64,000 nucleotides of DNA from Mansonella perstans (lineage: Eukaryota > Nematoda > Chromadorea > Rhabditida > Onchocercidae), in NCBI GenBank assembly GCA_037074765.1, contig JBAMDO010000104.1:62001-126000 (forward strand). The letters run 5' to 3'. Shown one piece after another: positions 53,036 through 64,000 of the stretch. Each line of letters begins with the position of its first letter. Position 1 is the first letter of the stretch. A program made the translations under genes and the position numbers. A model generated the notes under the pieces. The model had not been told where the DNA came from. It did not search any database and saw only the letters and a program-made list of their open reading frames with translations.

Positions 53036-56000
53036 ATGCATGATCTAAATTTCACTAATAGGGTAGTTATTATCACTGGAGCTGGTGGCAGCTTAGGAAA
53101 GGCTTATGCACTTGAATTCGCCAAAAGAGGAGCATCTGTTGTTGGTAAGTTCAGTCATTTTGAACGACTTTTGTTTATTTAATTTTGAATAGGTTAAATT
53201 ATATCATTCTTCAGGGATGTTTGGAAAAATTACGATGATTGTAAGGGACTTTTGCTATTTTCCTTTCCATATATTTTCAAAAAGGTGATTTTTTTTTGTT
53301 CCAGTCAACGATCTGGGAACCACTCGGGATGGATTATTCTCGAAAACTCTGTCTGCGAATGCGGTCGCCTTTACTTGTATTGGTTAAAAAACTAAGGGTC
53401 GTTATTCAAATTACAATGCCTTTAATTGATATTCACATTTAATAGAAGTGTGATACTGTACTTTTCATCTTTAAATTAATGTGTAAATTTAGTGCATTTT
53501 TGCAGACTGTAGCAGAAATAAAATTTTATGGAGGCAAAGCAGTTCCGAATTTTGACAGTGTTGAGTATGGACATAAAATTGTCGAAACAGCAATTAAACA
53601 CTTTGGTCGAGTTGGTAAGCAGTTGTACTATTCATTTTCCACAACAATAACCAGTTTACTTCTGGGGGTGATGTTGAACTATCGACCGGGTTCTGGGTGA
53701 CTTATCAGGTTTATGTTAAAACAGTGAATAATGGCACATTGAGAAATAAAGATATTGAAATTGTCTGGAATCAGTAAATAAAGGATGTTAGATGTTGAAA
53801 TCTAAGATGTTAATTTGTTTCTGAGTTTAAAAAAATTAAAAATTGATTTTACAAGTGTACGCAGGCAACTTTGGATCAGAATTCATCGAATTGAAGTTGT
53901 CATTTTTGTTCTTATAAACTTCAGTTTACAGATGTTGTCGTAAATAATGCTGGAATTGTGCTCGACAAGTCCTTCCAAAATATGAGTGATAATGATTGGG
54001 GTCGGCACTTTTTTTCGTTTTTGATATTTGTTTTGTTTAATTTAACATCATTTAATAAGGAATGGCATTGGTTTGTTAAACCGTGTGTCATTTCACGAGA
54101 CATTTTCATAGTTTGCAGTTGCAGTAATGGATAGAGCTTAAGTGATGAGACCACTGCTAAAATTTGCAATGTTATGGGTTAGAGTAAATTATAGTATAAT
54201 ATGTAGTAATATATTGCCTTACAACGAATCTAGCAAAATTTCTTGCAGTTTCATTGAAGTTGTAATAATTTCAACATTGATTTCAGATTCTCATTTACCA
54301 TCTTTAATTTTACAGACTTGGTCTACAGAACACATGTTAAAGGTGCTTATTCGGTAACTAAAGCGGCTTGGTCTTTTTTCAAAAAACAGGGGTATGGGCG
54401 AATTATTTTCATATCTTCAAATTCTGCGATATACGGCAATTTTGGACAGGCAAATTATGCAGCAGGTTCATTTATATTTACTATTAATTATAGTGTTAAG
54501 GAAATTAATATTTGTGACAGTTGGGATAAGGTTAGGCAAAACAACCAATCATTAATTTGTCCATGACTATGGCAGAGTACTGTTATAAATTTCTTTGATA
54601 AATTTCAGCAAAGAATGCGTTAATTGGTCTTTCGCATACACTGGCAATTGAAGGAAATAAATATGGCATTCAGTCCAACGTAGTGATACCGACCGCAGCG
54701 TCAAGGCTGACAGCGCAATTATTTCTTGAAGAAAGTTTGCGAGCTTTGAAACCAGAATATGTAGTACCACTTGTTATATACCTCGGGCATCAATCTTGTC
54801 AAGAAACTGGAAAAGTTTTTGAAGCTGGTGCTGGTTGGTATGGACAAAGTGAGCTTTTGTTTTTTTATCAAAGGACATGTCATGCTATTTGCAAATGTAG
54901 TAACGATCACGAATTTTTAAATTTTGTGCTTACGAAAAGATTTGTTGTACAAATAAATCTAAGGTAACAAAAGTAACAAGTGCAAAATCATTATGTTGTT
55001 CTTGTGAGTTGTTCTCACAGTCGATTCGAGTAAATTCTTATTGTGCGCAACTACAAGTTCTTAGTTTTTTAAAAGTCCAGTTTTAGTTCAAGCTTATCGG
55101 TCAGAAGGAATGATCTTACCGACTGCAAATGCAGAAACTAGTAAGTTTATGCATATTTTTGTAATACTTATAAAACTTACATTAAACTTCATCGTCAAGA
55201 CTTCCATCAGAATTATACATGGTCTTGTTTCTGTGGAAAAAAATCTGCTATTTTGGTGGCTATCAGTGGCTGATATTGGTTCCTGTTTTCAGATACCCAG
55301 ACCATACCATTTTCTGAGGTCTGTAGTTAATAAATAATTCGGCATTTCTGTGAACCGTTTTGTTAAATCTTTCAGCAAAAATGAGAAGCTGAATTGATTG
55401 AGTGAGAGATGATTGAGTTAGGGAGGCAAATAAGAAGAACTGTAAATGTTTTCTTCTGTCAAGCTTAATTCATATTAAGTGTATCACAAACATGTTTCAG
55501 TTGCCGATAATTGGATGGCAATAACTGATATGACCTCTGCAAAGCATTTTGATAGTATACAAGGTATTGATTTTTTTTAGTTGTTTAAAGAAAATATTGG
55601 GTTGTTTACCTACTAACTTCTACAAGTTATATTTGCTGCTTTTAAATTGTATGAAATTTCAGAGGTGACTGCTGATTTGCTACAGTGTGCAGAAAAAGTA
55701 AGTCCTGAAAATTTAGCCTGTCTCTTATGAATTTTTTTATGTGAAAAGTTCTGATCAAATTGAATTCTTATTTTCAGAATAGCACATCCGAAACAAGTTG
55801 GGAATTACAAAATAGGAAAGATGAATATATGGAATTATTAAAGGTATCAAGTATATTACTGACTGAATTAATTTCGAACCCATAATAATATTGAATATAT
55901 GTGTTTGTAAGAGTATATTAAACACTATATTTAGCAATATGACAGGTTTTTGTGTTACATATTGATGAGATAGTGAAGAACCCTGGCAAAATTTTGTTCT

Positions 56001-56696
56001 AACTCCTGTTAGATAGTGAGGAAAGCAAGTCATTGTTTTCGGATCTGAAAATATTGTTTTCAGATTGTAGCAGAGGCGTTAAACCAGAAAAGAAATGATA
56101 GTTCAACATTTTGTTTTAGGTTCATGTTAATACTTACAAATGGAGTGAATGTGAATAGTTTTAGTGAGTTAAATTTTTTTTACATGATTTTTTCTGCTTA
56201 GCATTTATTCGTATGAAAAGTAAAAGTGTTGAGTAGATACTTCACTAATTTTGTACTCGCAATAATTATTGATAAGGAAATAGTTATAATTTTTATTTTG
56301 AAGACGACATTTGCATAATATGACTCATATATGCATAATATTATGCATAATATTCGTTAAAGTAGAAGAAATAAAGCAAATAAAATCAAAGAGTCTATTT
56401 GTAGCATTGTTTTTTGGTGAGGATCATGTTCCTTATCAGCAAGAATTAATCTGTGTTATTGTGATGCACTGTGATATTTTCGAACAAATTCTCAAGGGTC
56501 AGATTATAACAAAAAAGGTGAGCCGTATATCCATTCTATTCTTCCTTGGAAACTGCTCATTCATTGTGAATATCTAATTATGAGACATTTGCAGATGATC
56601 AAACCTGGAAAGATGGTTATTATTGGAGATATAGGTGAGGATGATGTAGTAGAGTCCATTAATCAGTTGGCCAAATCGATGAAATCCAAACTTTAA
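53036..56696 (+). CDS. dhs-28: DHS-28-like peroxisomal 3-hydroxyacyl-CoA dehydrogenase (SDR) fused to SCP2 domain
   Basis: The family oxidises 3-hydroxyacyl-CoA during peroxisomal beta-oxidation; in C. elegans DHS-28 acts in ascaroside side-chain shortening. The SDR half shows [34 protein letters not shown] (97-100), [19 protein letters not shown] (Ser150, Tyr163, Lys167) and [10 protein letters not shown], then [13 protein letters not shown], matching the HSD17B4 N-terminal domain. Exons 1-10: 53036-53144, 53305-53363, 53506-53614, 53932-54000, 54316-54465, 54609-54848, 55087-55140, 55501-55563, 55663-55697, 55778-55843; phases close. The SCP2-like part includes segments near 56065-56118 ([12 protein letters not shown]) and about 56387-56517 ([18 protein letters not shown]), and a last exon 56595-56696 ([17 protein letters not shown]). 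The middle exon boundaries are unresolved. The nucleotide-binding motif reads TGAGGSLG, with Ser where the third Gly of TGxxxGxG is usual. No hydratase domain is present. The last residues SKL resemble a type 1 peroxisomal targeting signal. Confidence 0.87.
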
Positions 56697-57764
56697 AGTT
56701 TCGGATTTTTTGTATGTATATTAATCAACGATTTTGAGATCGAATGAAATGAAATGTGATATTTTTGACCTTTTTGTATTTTGTGCCTTTTTTATTTGCT
56801 TGTCATAAATTTTTATGTTTTTATTTTCGATTTATAACCACTAACTATGTTCATTAGAGAATATCGTGCTCCTCTTAAACGCGAATATAAATTTGTTGTT
56901 TCCATCTGGAATTGAAATTTGCAAGCTTTTACATTATGAAATGTCTTGTCTATCTTCATTTTTTATTCCAAAAGTCATATTCCATTGCATATTCGCCATG
57001 TTATGATGTTAATAAAAGAAAATTACGAATGCTCTCTCTAGAATATCAACTGTCTTTATTCCGATCGTAATACTTGCGATGGAAATATATTTCTTATTAA
57101 TTGTAAAATTACTCAAAGATATATTCATTATATTTTGTAGTGAAAAAAAAACTTAGATTAGAAAAATATGGGTTTCCTTAAACAATTCATATTGAAATAG
57201 GGAGTTTCTAAGGTCATTTTTTTTCTGCTGCGAAGAAAAAGCATATTTCAATTTCTATTTGAAATATCAAATTGCTATACAAAATGCATAATTAATTTAA
57301 CATTACTTCTTTTTCGAAGAAGTTAAATAGTTTGCTTAGTTGTTATTTTGAAATTTTTTAGTTTGACCTTATTACCTTGCAGTAATTTCATCAATATTTT
57401 TCTAAGTAATTAAAGGCAGTTTATCTTCCATGTATTAAAGGAATCGGCAATCTGCAAACAACTTTAGAAAGTTCAAATCCGAGTTGTAAGATGTACGGTC
57501 TGCATTAGCAGTAATTTCCTAATTTACTCCTACCATACAACGAAAATGAAGTCAAAAAAATAATGTATTGTCAGTCAATAAATTGTAGTTTGTTTTGATG
57601 ATATAGTAATGATTATTTTCTTAAATGACCTTTGTTTTACATTACCTAGAAGGGATCAGTCTAGATACTTCTCGTATGAACACTTTTTTTGGTTTCATTT
57701 TCATTGTATGGTAGAAAAAGCATTGGTTTTCTGTAAAAATTTTTAAGTGAAAACTATTATAGAA
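56697..57764. other. Spacer between DHS-28-like and RPN12 genes
   Basis: About 1.07 kb of AT-rich sequence between two plus-strand genes. An AATAAA near 57011 could serve the DHS-28-like gene. A TTATAG acceptor at 57757-57762 immediately precedes the RPN12 start. Nothing else was seen. The spacing is wide for a nematode operon of about 100-bp gaps. Confidence 0.5.
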
Positions 57765-60233
57765 ATGGAGATGGTACATAAGAAATTATTGGCTGAATGG
57801 GGTAAGGAACCGAAGGTTCTAACTGCAGTTAATAGTGCACTGAAACAAGTCAAGGTAATCATTTTTGAGTTTATCATTTGATTATCTTTGTTGGTTTCCT
57901 CAAATATTCAATTACGTTTTATGTTTTTAATGGAAAAGTAACTGTAGATAAAGGTAGTTATAATTGAATATAGTGAATGCTGTAAAATTGTCATCTGTCT
58001 GCTGGATTGTATTAGAAATAGCAGTGCCATATGATGACAATAGTATAATCTATTGTGCTTTTCAGGACAGAATCTTTTGCTATTTCCAACTTTGTGAATA
58101 ACCAAGTAGTATTTTAAAAAAAAGAAATGGAAAGACTATAACTAGCTTTTTCTACAATGTTTCAGGAAATGATGGAGAATCCAGATACACTGAGAGGCTT
58201 AAGCAGTGCTGCTCTACATACTATACATCGTAAGTTATTTTTTGCATCGTTAATGGAGAAATTGAGAAATGAAGTGATTTGTTTTGATTGAAATAATTAA
58301 ACAAAAAATTTATAAATACGGAAATTCGATTTTGTAGGAGATGTGTATGAAATTGATGCTCTATGTGCGGTGCTTCGATCAGATCTCAAAGCTTTTCGTG
58401 AAGCGATCAGTGTTGTGATGAATTTTTATGATTGTTATAGGTCCTTTTTTCTTTTTTTTTTTTTTTTTTTTTTTTAATGTAGATAAGCTTAACCTTAGCT
58501 TGTATATTTTTTGCTGTAGCAGTAGATGATTTAGTTAATTTATTTGCGCATTAAATGTTATTTTTTAGATCAAATGAAGAGTCACCAAATAAATTCTTAA
58601 TGATTGGTTTGAATCTGATGTATTTCCTTACTACCAATCAACATGCAAAATTCCACATGGTATGTTTACGATCGATATTGTTCCGATTGGTATTATTGTA
58701 CAAATGAATGAACAATTGGTGTTTTTGGCCTAATTATTATTTCTGTAATTGTTTGCATGTGTTACGAGCACGAAACTCTATGTGGTTTATTATAACATAA
58801 GAAAATATTGGAAAAAATTCCACATTAATCTTTCTAGCGTTATTCTTTGTTTTTTATCTTAGTACTGATCATATACTTACTAAATCTCTCAGTTCATTCA
58901 TTCAGACATAGCAGAAAGTGATGCATTTTTTCAACCATTCTTGTTGCAGTTGTTGGAACAAATCGACCAAAATATTCAGCAGAATAATCCGTACATCACA
59001 ACACCGGTGAAATTGGAACAGTCACTCATGGAAGGTGTTTATAATAAGGTATGCCAATATTGACATTTTGCCCAAATTGTTTGTGTAGCTCGGAAGCTGT
59101 CATGTTGTTATGTTTTGGTAGGTTTTAATTATGCCTTGTTCAACGCTGGATGCCAAATAGTTTTAATATTTTTGACTTTTATCACCAGATATTTTTATTT
59201 TAGGTTGTTCTTACGGAGAAAAACATCCCCAGTCCATATTATGCCCTTTTTATTCGCATATCTATGGATACAATACGGTCTGTTATTTCTCTTTCTCTTA
59301 GATATTTTGATTCTGATATTTAAAGGAAAAGGCATCATAAAATGCATCAAAATGGATTTGAAATGCTTTCATTAGTTTCATTTGTTTCATTTATCTGCAG
59401 AGATGAGATAGCTTCATGTATCGAATGCTCCTTCAAAAAAGTTTCACAAAAAGATGCTGCACAGTTGCTTCTCTTCAACAATGTCAGTGAAGTCATTCCC
59501 TTTGCAAAGAAGGTAATAAATATAAGTCAGCTTTGTTTCAATTACATTATATTTGTTTTTACATCTTTAATTACTTTGTATTTTATACTTCCTTATTGAT
59601 GGCAAAAACAAGATCAAAATCACTTAAACAACTTACAACCGAGATCAAATTAATTAACTGGTTTGAGGAACTGTTACTGAACTGTGAAATTTTTTTTTTT
59701 GTTGTTATGTCTGGATACAGTTGTGTGGTTATCTGGAATGACAAAAAAAGCGAAGACAAAATATTCAGAACAGGACTCAGAGATTAAAAAACAATTCAAG
59801 GGAAAGGGGGGAGAGGGAGAATTAAAAAGCAATTCAACCACGAAAAACATTTAATGCAATCCACTCATTTCGAAATTTGCTTAAGATTTCTCCAGACATG
59901 ATATTCCTTTTATATTGATATTGTACAAAGTCAAGTTTAAAATATTTGTTGCAGCGCTCCTGGAAGGGTTCGAGCAACACATATATTTTCGAACAAGGAA
60001 AATCTGGGGTAAGTTTTCATCCTATCACGAAATAAATGAAGATTACTATAAGTTTACTAGAATTGGTTTGTACTACAGTTGCTAAGATTATCAAAGCAAC
60101 AATTTTAATTACACTAAATTTTTAATTCATTTTAAAAAAATGTTTTCAGCCCATTCAAAAAGAACAGCTGGATACGGAGAGGATTGCGAAGCAAACAATA
60201 TTCTATGCGAAGCAACTTGAAATGATCGTTTAG
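57765..60233 (+). CDS. rpn-12: 26S proteasome regulatory subunit RPN12 / PSMD8
   Basis: RPN12 is the last subunit added to the proteasome lid in the 19S regulatory particle. The order matches PSMD8: MVHKKLLAEWGKEPK, YEIDALCAVLRSDLKAFREA, NKFLMIGLNLMYFLTTNQHA, PVKLEQSLMEGVYNKVVLTE, NIPSPYYALFIRISMDTIRD, EIASCIECSFKKVSQKDAAQ (PCI/winged-helix region) and the C-terminal AKQTIFYAKQLEMIV. Exons: 57765-57854, 58166-58229, 58338-58440, 58569-58659, 58950-59048, 59204-59277, 59401-59512, 59955-60008, 60150-60233. All phases close to 256 aa, the same length as the conserved core of human PSMD8. Two Met codons (57765 and 57771) could start translation; the first lies just after the TTATAG acceptor. A T24 run sits in the intron after exon 3 (58452-58475). 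Confidence 0.96.
58452..58475. repeat. T24 homopolymer in an RPN12 intron
   Basis: Twenty-four consecutive T residues follow shortly after the exon 3 donor of RPN12, the third run of this length in an intron in this window. It is a simple slippage-prone tract. Confidence 0.9.
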
Positions 60234-61314
60234 ATAAGAGATAATTGTGGATGAATGATTCTTTTTTGCATAAATCTGTTTGTTACTGTCATACTGTCAT
60301 ACTGACAACCAAAAAAATTAGCTTTGCTTTCTTCCTTGATTCTAAGATAGTTCTTTGATGTAGGTTGATTATGCAAGCACACCAGAATACTCATATTCAT
60401 GATTTCCTTGCGAATAATTGTCTGAGATATTAGACCTTATATTATTGCCTAAGTTTTCACTATCTTAAATAGTGTGACATTAGTCTTATGATATTCCCTT
60501 GGTGCTTTTATATATTTAGATAATATTATTTGAATGAATCCAAAATTCTTCAAAAATTTTGTTAGCAAAGGAAGAGTTTTGATGTTTGGAATCCTTTTCA
60601 GATGAAATCAGGAGTAAAGCACTTTGACTATTTATCGTCCACTAATGAAATGTTCAAAATATTTTGATAGCTCAACAATAAATTTCGCATTTTCATATTG
60701 ATTTCATCTATCAAGAGATGAAATCTGAAGAGAGGACATACGCAGGATTCTAGATGATAGATTTTAGAGATACATTGACGAGAAATGTTAAACATTATCT
60801 AAAACATGTGCATTGCATTTTATAATGGAAGAATAACTAACATTAAGTAAGTAGAAATCGTACTACGTTTTGGAAAACTCTATCGACTGTTTGCAAATAT
60901 TTTATGGTAGCACTACTACTATTACCGATTAGGGTTTAATTTTTTGAATGTTAGATTAAGATTTTGACATTTGAAACAGATTTTTGAATTAAAAATTATG
61001 AAAAAAAGCGGACGTTTTGATGATTTAGAGGTCATAGATTCCGTTGAAGTAGGATATAAATAGATAAATGGGCGAATTATTTATCATTTCTTAAATTTGG
61101 TAAAACAACTACCGGTGTGGTTTGTAGTGATATCATTTGTTGGCATAGCCTGCCAGCTTATATAGCATATTCAGAAATAACAATGCCCACAAAGCATAGA
61201 AAGCACAGTTCGTTTTCCTGCACCCACTGTGTTTTATTTGTAATTTTTCTAATTTTATTTTGAATAATGCATGAGTTAAATTCCCTTTTCTGAAAAAAAG
61301 CTGTTGGGAGGTAA
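60234..61314. other. Spacer between RPN12 and the kinase gene
   Basis: AT-rich sequence with no recognised exon. A possible RPN12 poly(A) signal is the AATAAA near 60679. The minus-strand frames overlapping 61133-61538 are shadows of the kinase first exon and its upstream region. Confidence 0.5.
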
Positions 61315-63775
61315 ATGAAATATTCTGAACTTCTGAACAAAGCAAGAAATGATGATAGTTCAGCAGAAAATTTGGATGATATGGACATCGATGAAGAGAA
61401 TGAGAAACATATTGAAAGATCGGAGGAACCTTCCGCAGAACGGTTACATTTTAAAAAGGTAATTAATTGTAAGTCCATGAAAGTATTCAATGTTTCACAT
61501 ATTTCAAATTTCAGGTTTTCCATTTGGAATGATGTCATTAATATTTTGTCTGTTTTGTTAAACTTAAGACAGTTCTACTTAATTTCATTTATTTACGGTT
61601 ATTCCTGTTTGATTGAATGATTCATTAGAGTTTTTGCCTTCAGAGAGAACAGGAAAAAAAAAGAAAAAAAGAGAAAAAAAAACGACGCAAGTCATCTGCG
61701 AAAAGAATAAAGCTACCAATTGGTATCGTTATCAATACCGATAGGAACAGGTCATCCTGTTTCACCTGAGTTTTCAATTAATGAATCTAAATGACTGTCT
61801 TATATTATATTCTATTTTTATGCAGCCAAATATTTATCCGTAATATTATTTCTTGAAACATTGAGTGGAGTTTCTCCGTAACTTCCTACTACTAATTCCC
61901 AGGATTCTATCTTCGCTGTATTTTAGAGAGATTCCTTAAAGATTGTTTAGTACTTCATCTACATAGGCCAAAGATAGAATCTATGCTGCTACCCTTTTAG
62001 TAGGAATTTACGAGATTTCAATAAGTGTTTGTTCGAGAGGTTAAATAGTTAAAAAAACGGTGACATATTTCAAAATGAAATATGTTTCTGTGAATAAACA
62101 AGCAGCTATTCTGTTAATTTTAGATATCAAGTAATTGAATTATTGGGTGCTGGAGGTTTTGGAGACGTTTATAAAGTGCGGCAAATGGATGGAGTTGGAA
62201 AACGCGATAATTTATTTGCTTTGAAAACTGAAATGAGTATCTTTGGGAAGGCACTCAATCGATTAAAAGTAAATTTCTTAGTGATTTCCGGAGCAGTATC
62301 TATGTAACAATATCACTAAAATAAAGCAATATTTACTACCAAAGTACTTATTAATTGTTCATTATTATAAGATTTTATAGTATAATTTCTCTTCTGTCAA
62401 CTCTATCCATTTGGACCTATTTGTTTCTGTTTACTACGGTTCATGACTAAATATTTTTGTTAGAATTTGATTCCTCAAAGCTATCACTAAGATCTTTGCT
62501 TTAGTGAAATTTCCAAAAAGTAAGCTAAATTGAGTAAAATAAGATTTGAAAATTTTGTCTCCTTTACAAACAGATGGAGATGACTATTTTGCAAGAATGT
62601 GAAAGCCTGCCGAAAGAAAAACAGAAGCATTTTATCAAAATGGCTGACAGAGGTGAGACTAATTTCAGTTAGTATCTGAATCACTAAATTGTTTGGAACT
62701 GTTTATCAATATTAAGGGGAAAATTCATAAGGCCAAGACAATTGCGCTCTTAACAATTATTAGAACGAAGTATTTGGCAAATCAGTCGAAATAAGTGAGA
62801 TAGTGTAATGAAATGCATTTTTTATTTCTATATATTATTCATTCACCAAATATATTCTGTTTTTTGTTTTGACCAGGACGAACAGAATTATTTAAATTCA
62901 TTGTGATGCAATTAGTGGGTAGGAGCATTGATAAACTTCAAAAGGAACAACCTAATAGACATTTCACGTTTGTTCTCTTCTTATGCTTTCTTATTCTTAC
63001 TATAATCATATAGTAATTGAATTTTTTAATCACCACAATGATGCATAATTTCCCGTAACAGTTACCGTATATGAGTTCCTTTTTTCGTTTTCAGCTTCCA
63101 AAAAATCACCAAAAAACCTTTTAGCTTCCAACCATAAATATGACTGAATATTGCGACAAAACCATTTAATATTGTTTAGATTTTCGACCACCATAAAATT
63201 AAGTCTTCAAACTTTGGAAGGAATAGAAAATTTGCATGACCTTGGCTATTTGCATCGAGACATTAAACCACAGAACTTCTCGATTGGTTTAAAAGAAAGA
63301 GCCAATATCGTCTACATATTAGACTTCGGTATTGCACGAAGATATATCGAGAAAGATAGCAAAGCGATCAGGTTAAATGAGCTCAGTTTAGTTCAATACT
63401 TATGCAAATATTGGTCGATTACTTTCCTCAGTTTCCGATAAATTGATTTCATCCAGTGAGTAATGTAATTGATTTACAAGTTTTATTTGAAAAATTTTTG
63501 AATAGTGGTATGATTTCAGTCTTGATCAAACCTTACTTATTATTTTAAGATTACCTCGGCAAATGGTACGCTTTATCGGTACAGTACGATTTGCATCACG
63601 AAATTGCCATCATTCACGTGAACAATGCCGAAAAGATGACCTTGAATCATGGATATACATGATAATCGACTTCACGCAGTACGCATCACTTCCTTGGTCG
63701 AAAATAGTTGATCGTGATGCTGTATGCAAAGAAAAGGAACGACTTTTTGCTGGCAAATGTTTGTTTATTTTGTAG
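61315..63775 (+). CDS. TTBK/CK1-family protein kinase, probably continuing past the window
   Basis: This belongs to the worm-expanded tau-tubulin kinase-like branch of casein kinase 1. Exon 1 is acidic (NLDDMDIDEENEKH); exon 2 is strongly basic (QEKKRKKEKKKRRKSSAKR). The kinase domain starts at IKLPIGIVI and shows YQVIELLGAGGFGDVYKV (Gly loop), FALKTE (catalytic Lys near 118), LHDLGYLHRDIKPQNF (catalytic loop), ILDFGIARRY, then MVRFIGTVRFASRNCHHSRE and KDDLESWIYMIIDF, matching TTBK FxGTVRYASxNxH and DDLWSLxYML. Exons: 61315-61458, 61644-61750, 62124-62268, 62574-62652, 62877-62967, 63180-63371, and 63550 to about 63758; phases close. Read through, the frame stops at 63773-63775 (GKCLFIL) before the end of the C-lobe. 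More likely exon 7 ends at a GTTTGT donor at 63759 and the gene continues beyond 64000. No functional role can be assigned. Confidence 0.85.
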
Positions 63776-64000
63776 TTGAGAGAAATTGCAAATCTTAAGC
63801 TTTGTAAATTGAGTAAATCTTATTCGCTAACAATAAGTAAAAAAATACTTACAAATTTTTGTGATGAGGAAATTGTGAACGGATTTCGCTCATTCCTTTG
63901 GTCTATAATGTCTCAGATCAATTAAATGTTTAAGAAAAAAATTGACTTCTAATTCTCATTTCTTAGCCTCGCTCTTATCAAAATAAGTTTTTGATTTTTT
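63776..64000. other. Window edge, probably intron of the kinase gene
   Basis: AT-rich sequence. A TTTCTTAG acceptor-like word at 63959-63966 precedes CCTCGCTCTTATC and could open another kinase exon, but too little sequence follows to judge. Confidence 0.35.

Noticed and set aside
57765..60233. Operon of DHS-28-like and RPN12 genes
   Set aside because: They are on the same strand, but the gap is about 1.07 kb, wide for a standard nematode operon, and no SL2-type signal can be seen from the DNA.

Overview
The window reads as nuclear DNA of a nematode, most likely a filarial or other spirurid worm. Supporting signs are the strong AT richness, genes broken into 36-270 base exons with GT/AG introns and TTTCAG-type acceptors, start codons lying a few bases after such acceptors (as expected for spliced-leader trans-splicing), and protein content matching one-to-one nematode/animal orthologues. 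The exact species cannot be read from the sequence. No bacterial, viral, CRISPR or organellar content was seen.

Layout. 1-4248: gene-free, with two tandem repeats and a possible transposase relic. 4249-11511 (-): TTC7-like TPR scaffold of the plasma-membrane PI4-kinase complex, 20 exons recovered. 11676-11804 (+): a possible first exon diverging from the TTC7 promoter, followed by a roughly 13 kb gene-poor, AT-rich stretch to 24640. 24644-27726 (+): a single-pass membrane protein with signal peptide and Cys-rich ectodomain, not recognised by family, with an apparent frameshift at an A7 run. 27727-33959: gene-free, with a perfect 27-bp inverted repeat. 33960-39912 (+): coronin (600 aa, 11 exons). 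41148-44217 (-): dyskerin/Cbf5/NAP57 pseudouridine synthase (451 aa, 10 exons). 45501-46774 (+): Ran GTPase (215 aa, 4 exons); the dyskerin-Ran divergent spacer carries an 11-copy 22-bp repeat and a GC-rich hairpin. 47110-47750 (-): unexplained coding-like segments. 47886-49179 (-): DNAJC30-like mitochondrial J protein. 50089-52350 (-): NFATC2IP/Rad60/Esc2-like protein with tandem SUMO-like domains. 53036-56696 (+): DHS-28-like peroxisomal SDR-SCP2 fusion. 57765-60233 (+): 26S proteasome lid subunit RPN12 (256 aa, 9 exons). 61315 onwards (+): a TTBK/CK1-family kinase, probably running out of the window.

The named genes are mainly housekeeping (rRNA modification, nuclear transport, proteasome, SUMO-related genome maintenance, peroxisomal beta-oxidation, actin, PI4P synthesis). 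They do not form an obvious pathway cluster. Exon boundaries were joined by hand; for coronin, dyskerin, Ran, the J protein, the NFATC2IP-like gene and RPN12 every intron phase closes without a stop. TTC7 has one unresolved junction, the membrane protein has a frameshift and one unresolved junction, and the SCP2 half of the DHS-28-like gene is not fully resolved. The most interesting open items are the cluster of AAACATGTTT palindromes around the NFATC2IP-like gene and in its divergent spacer with DHS-28, the hairpins at 31749-31879 and 45061-45103, the coding-like segments at 47110-47750, and the unnamed membrane protein. I did not find convincing evidence of a wholly new multi-gene system.
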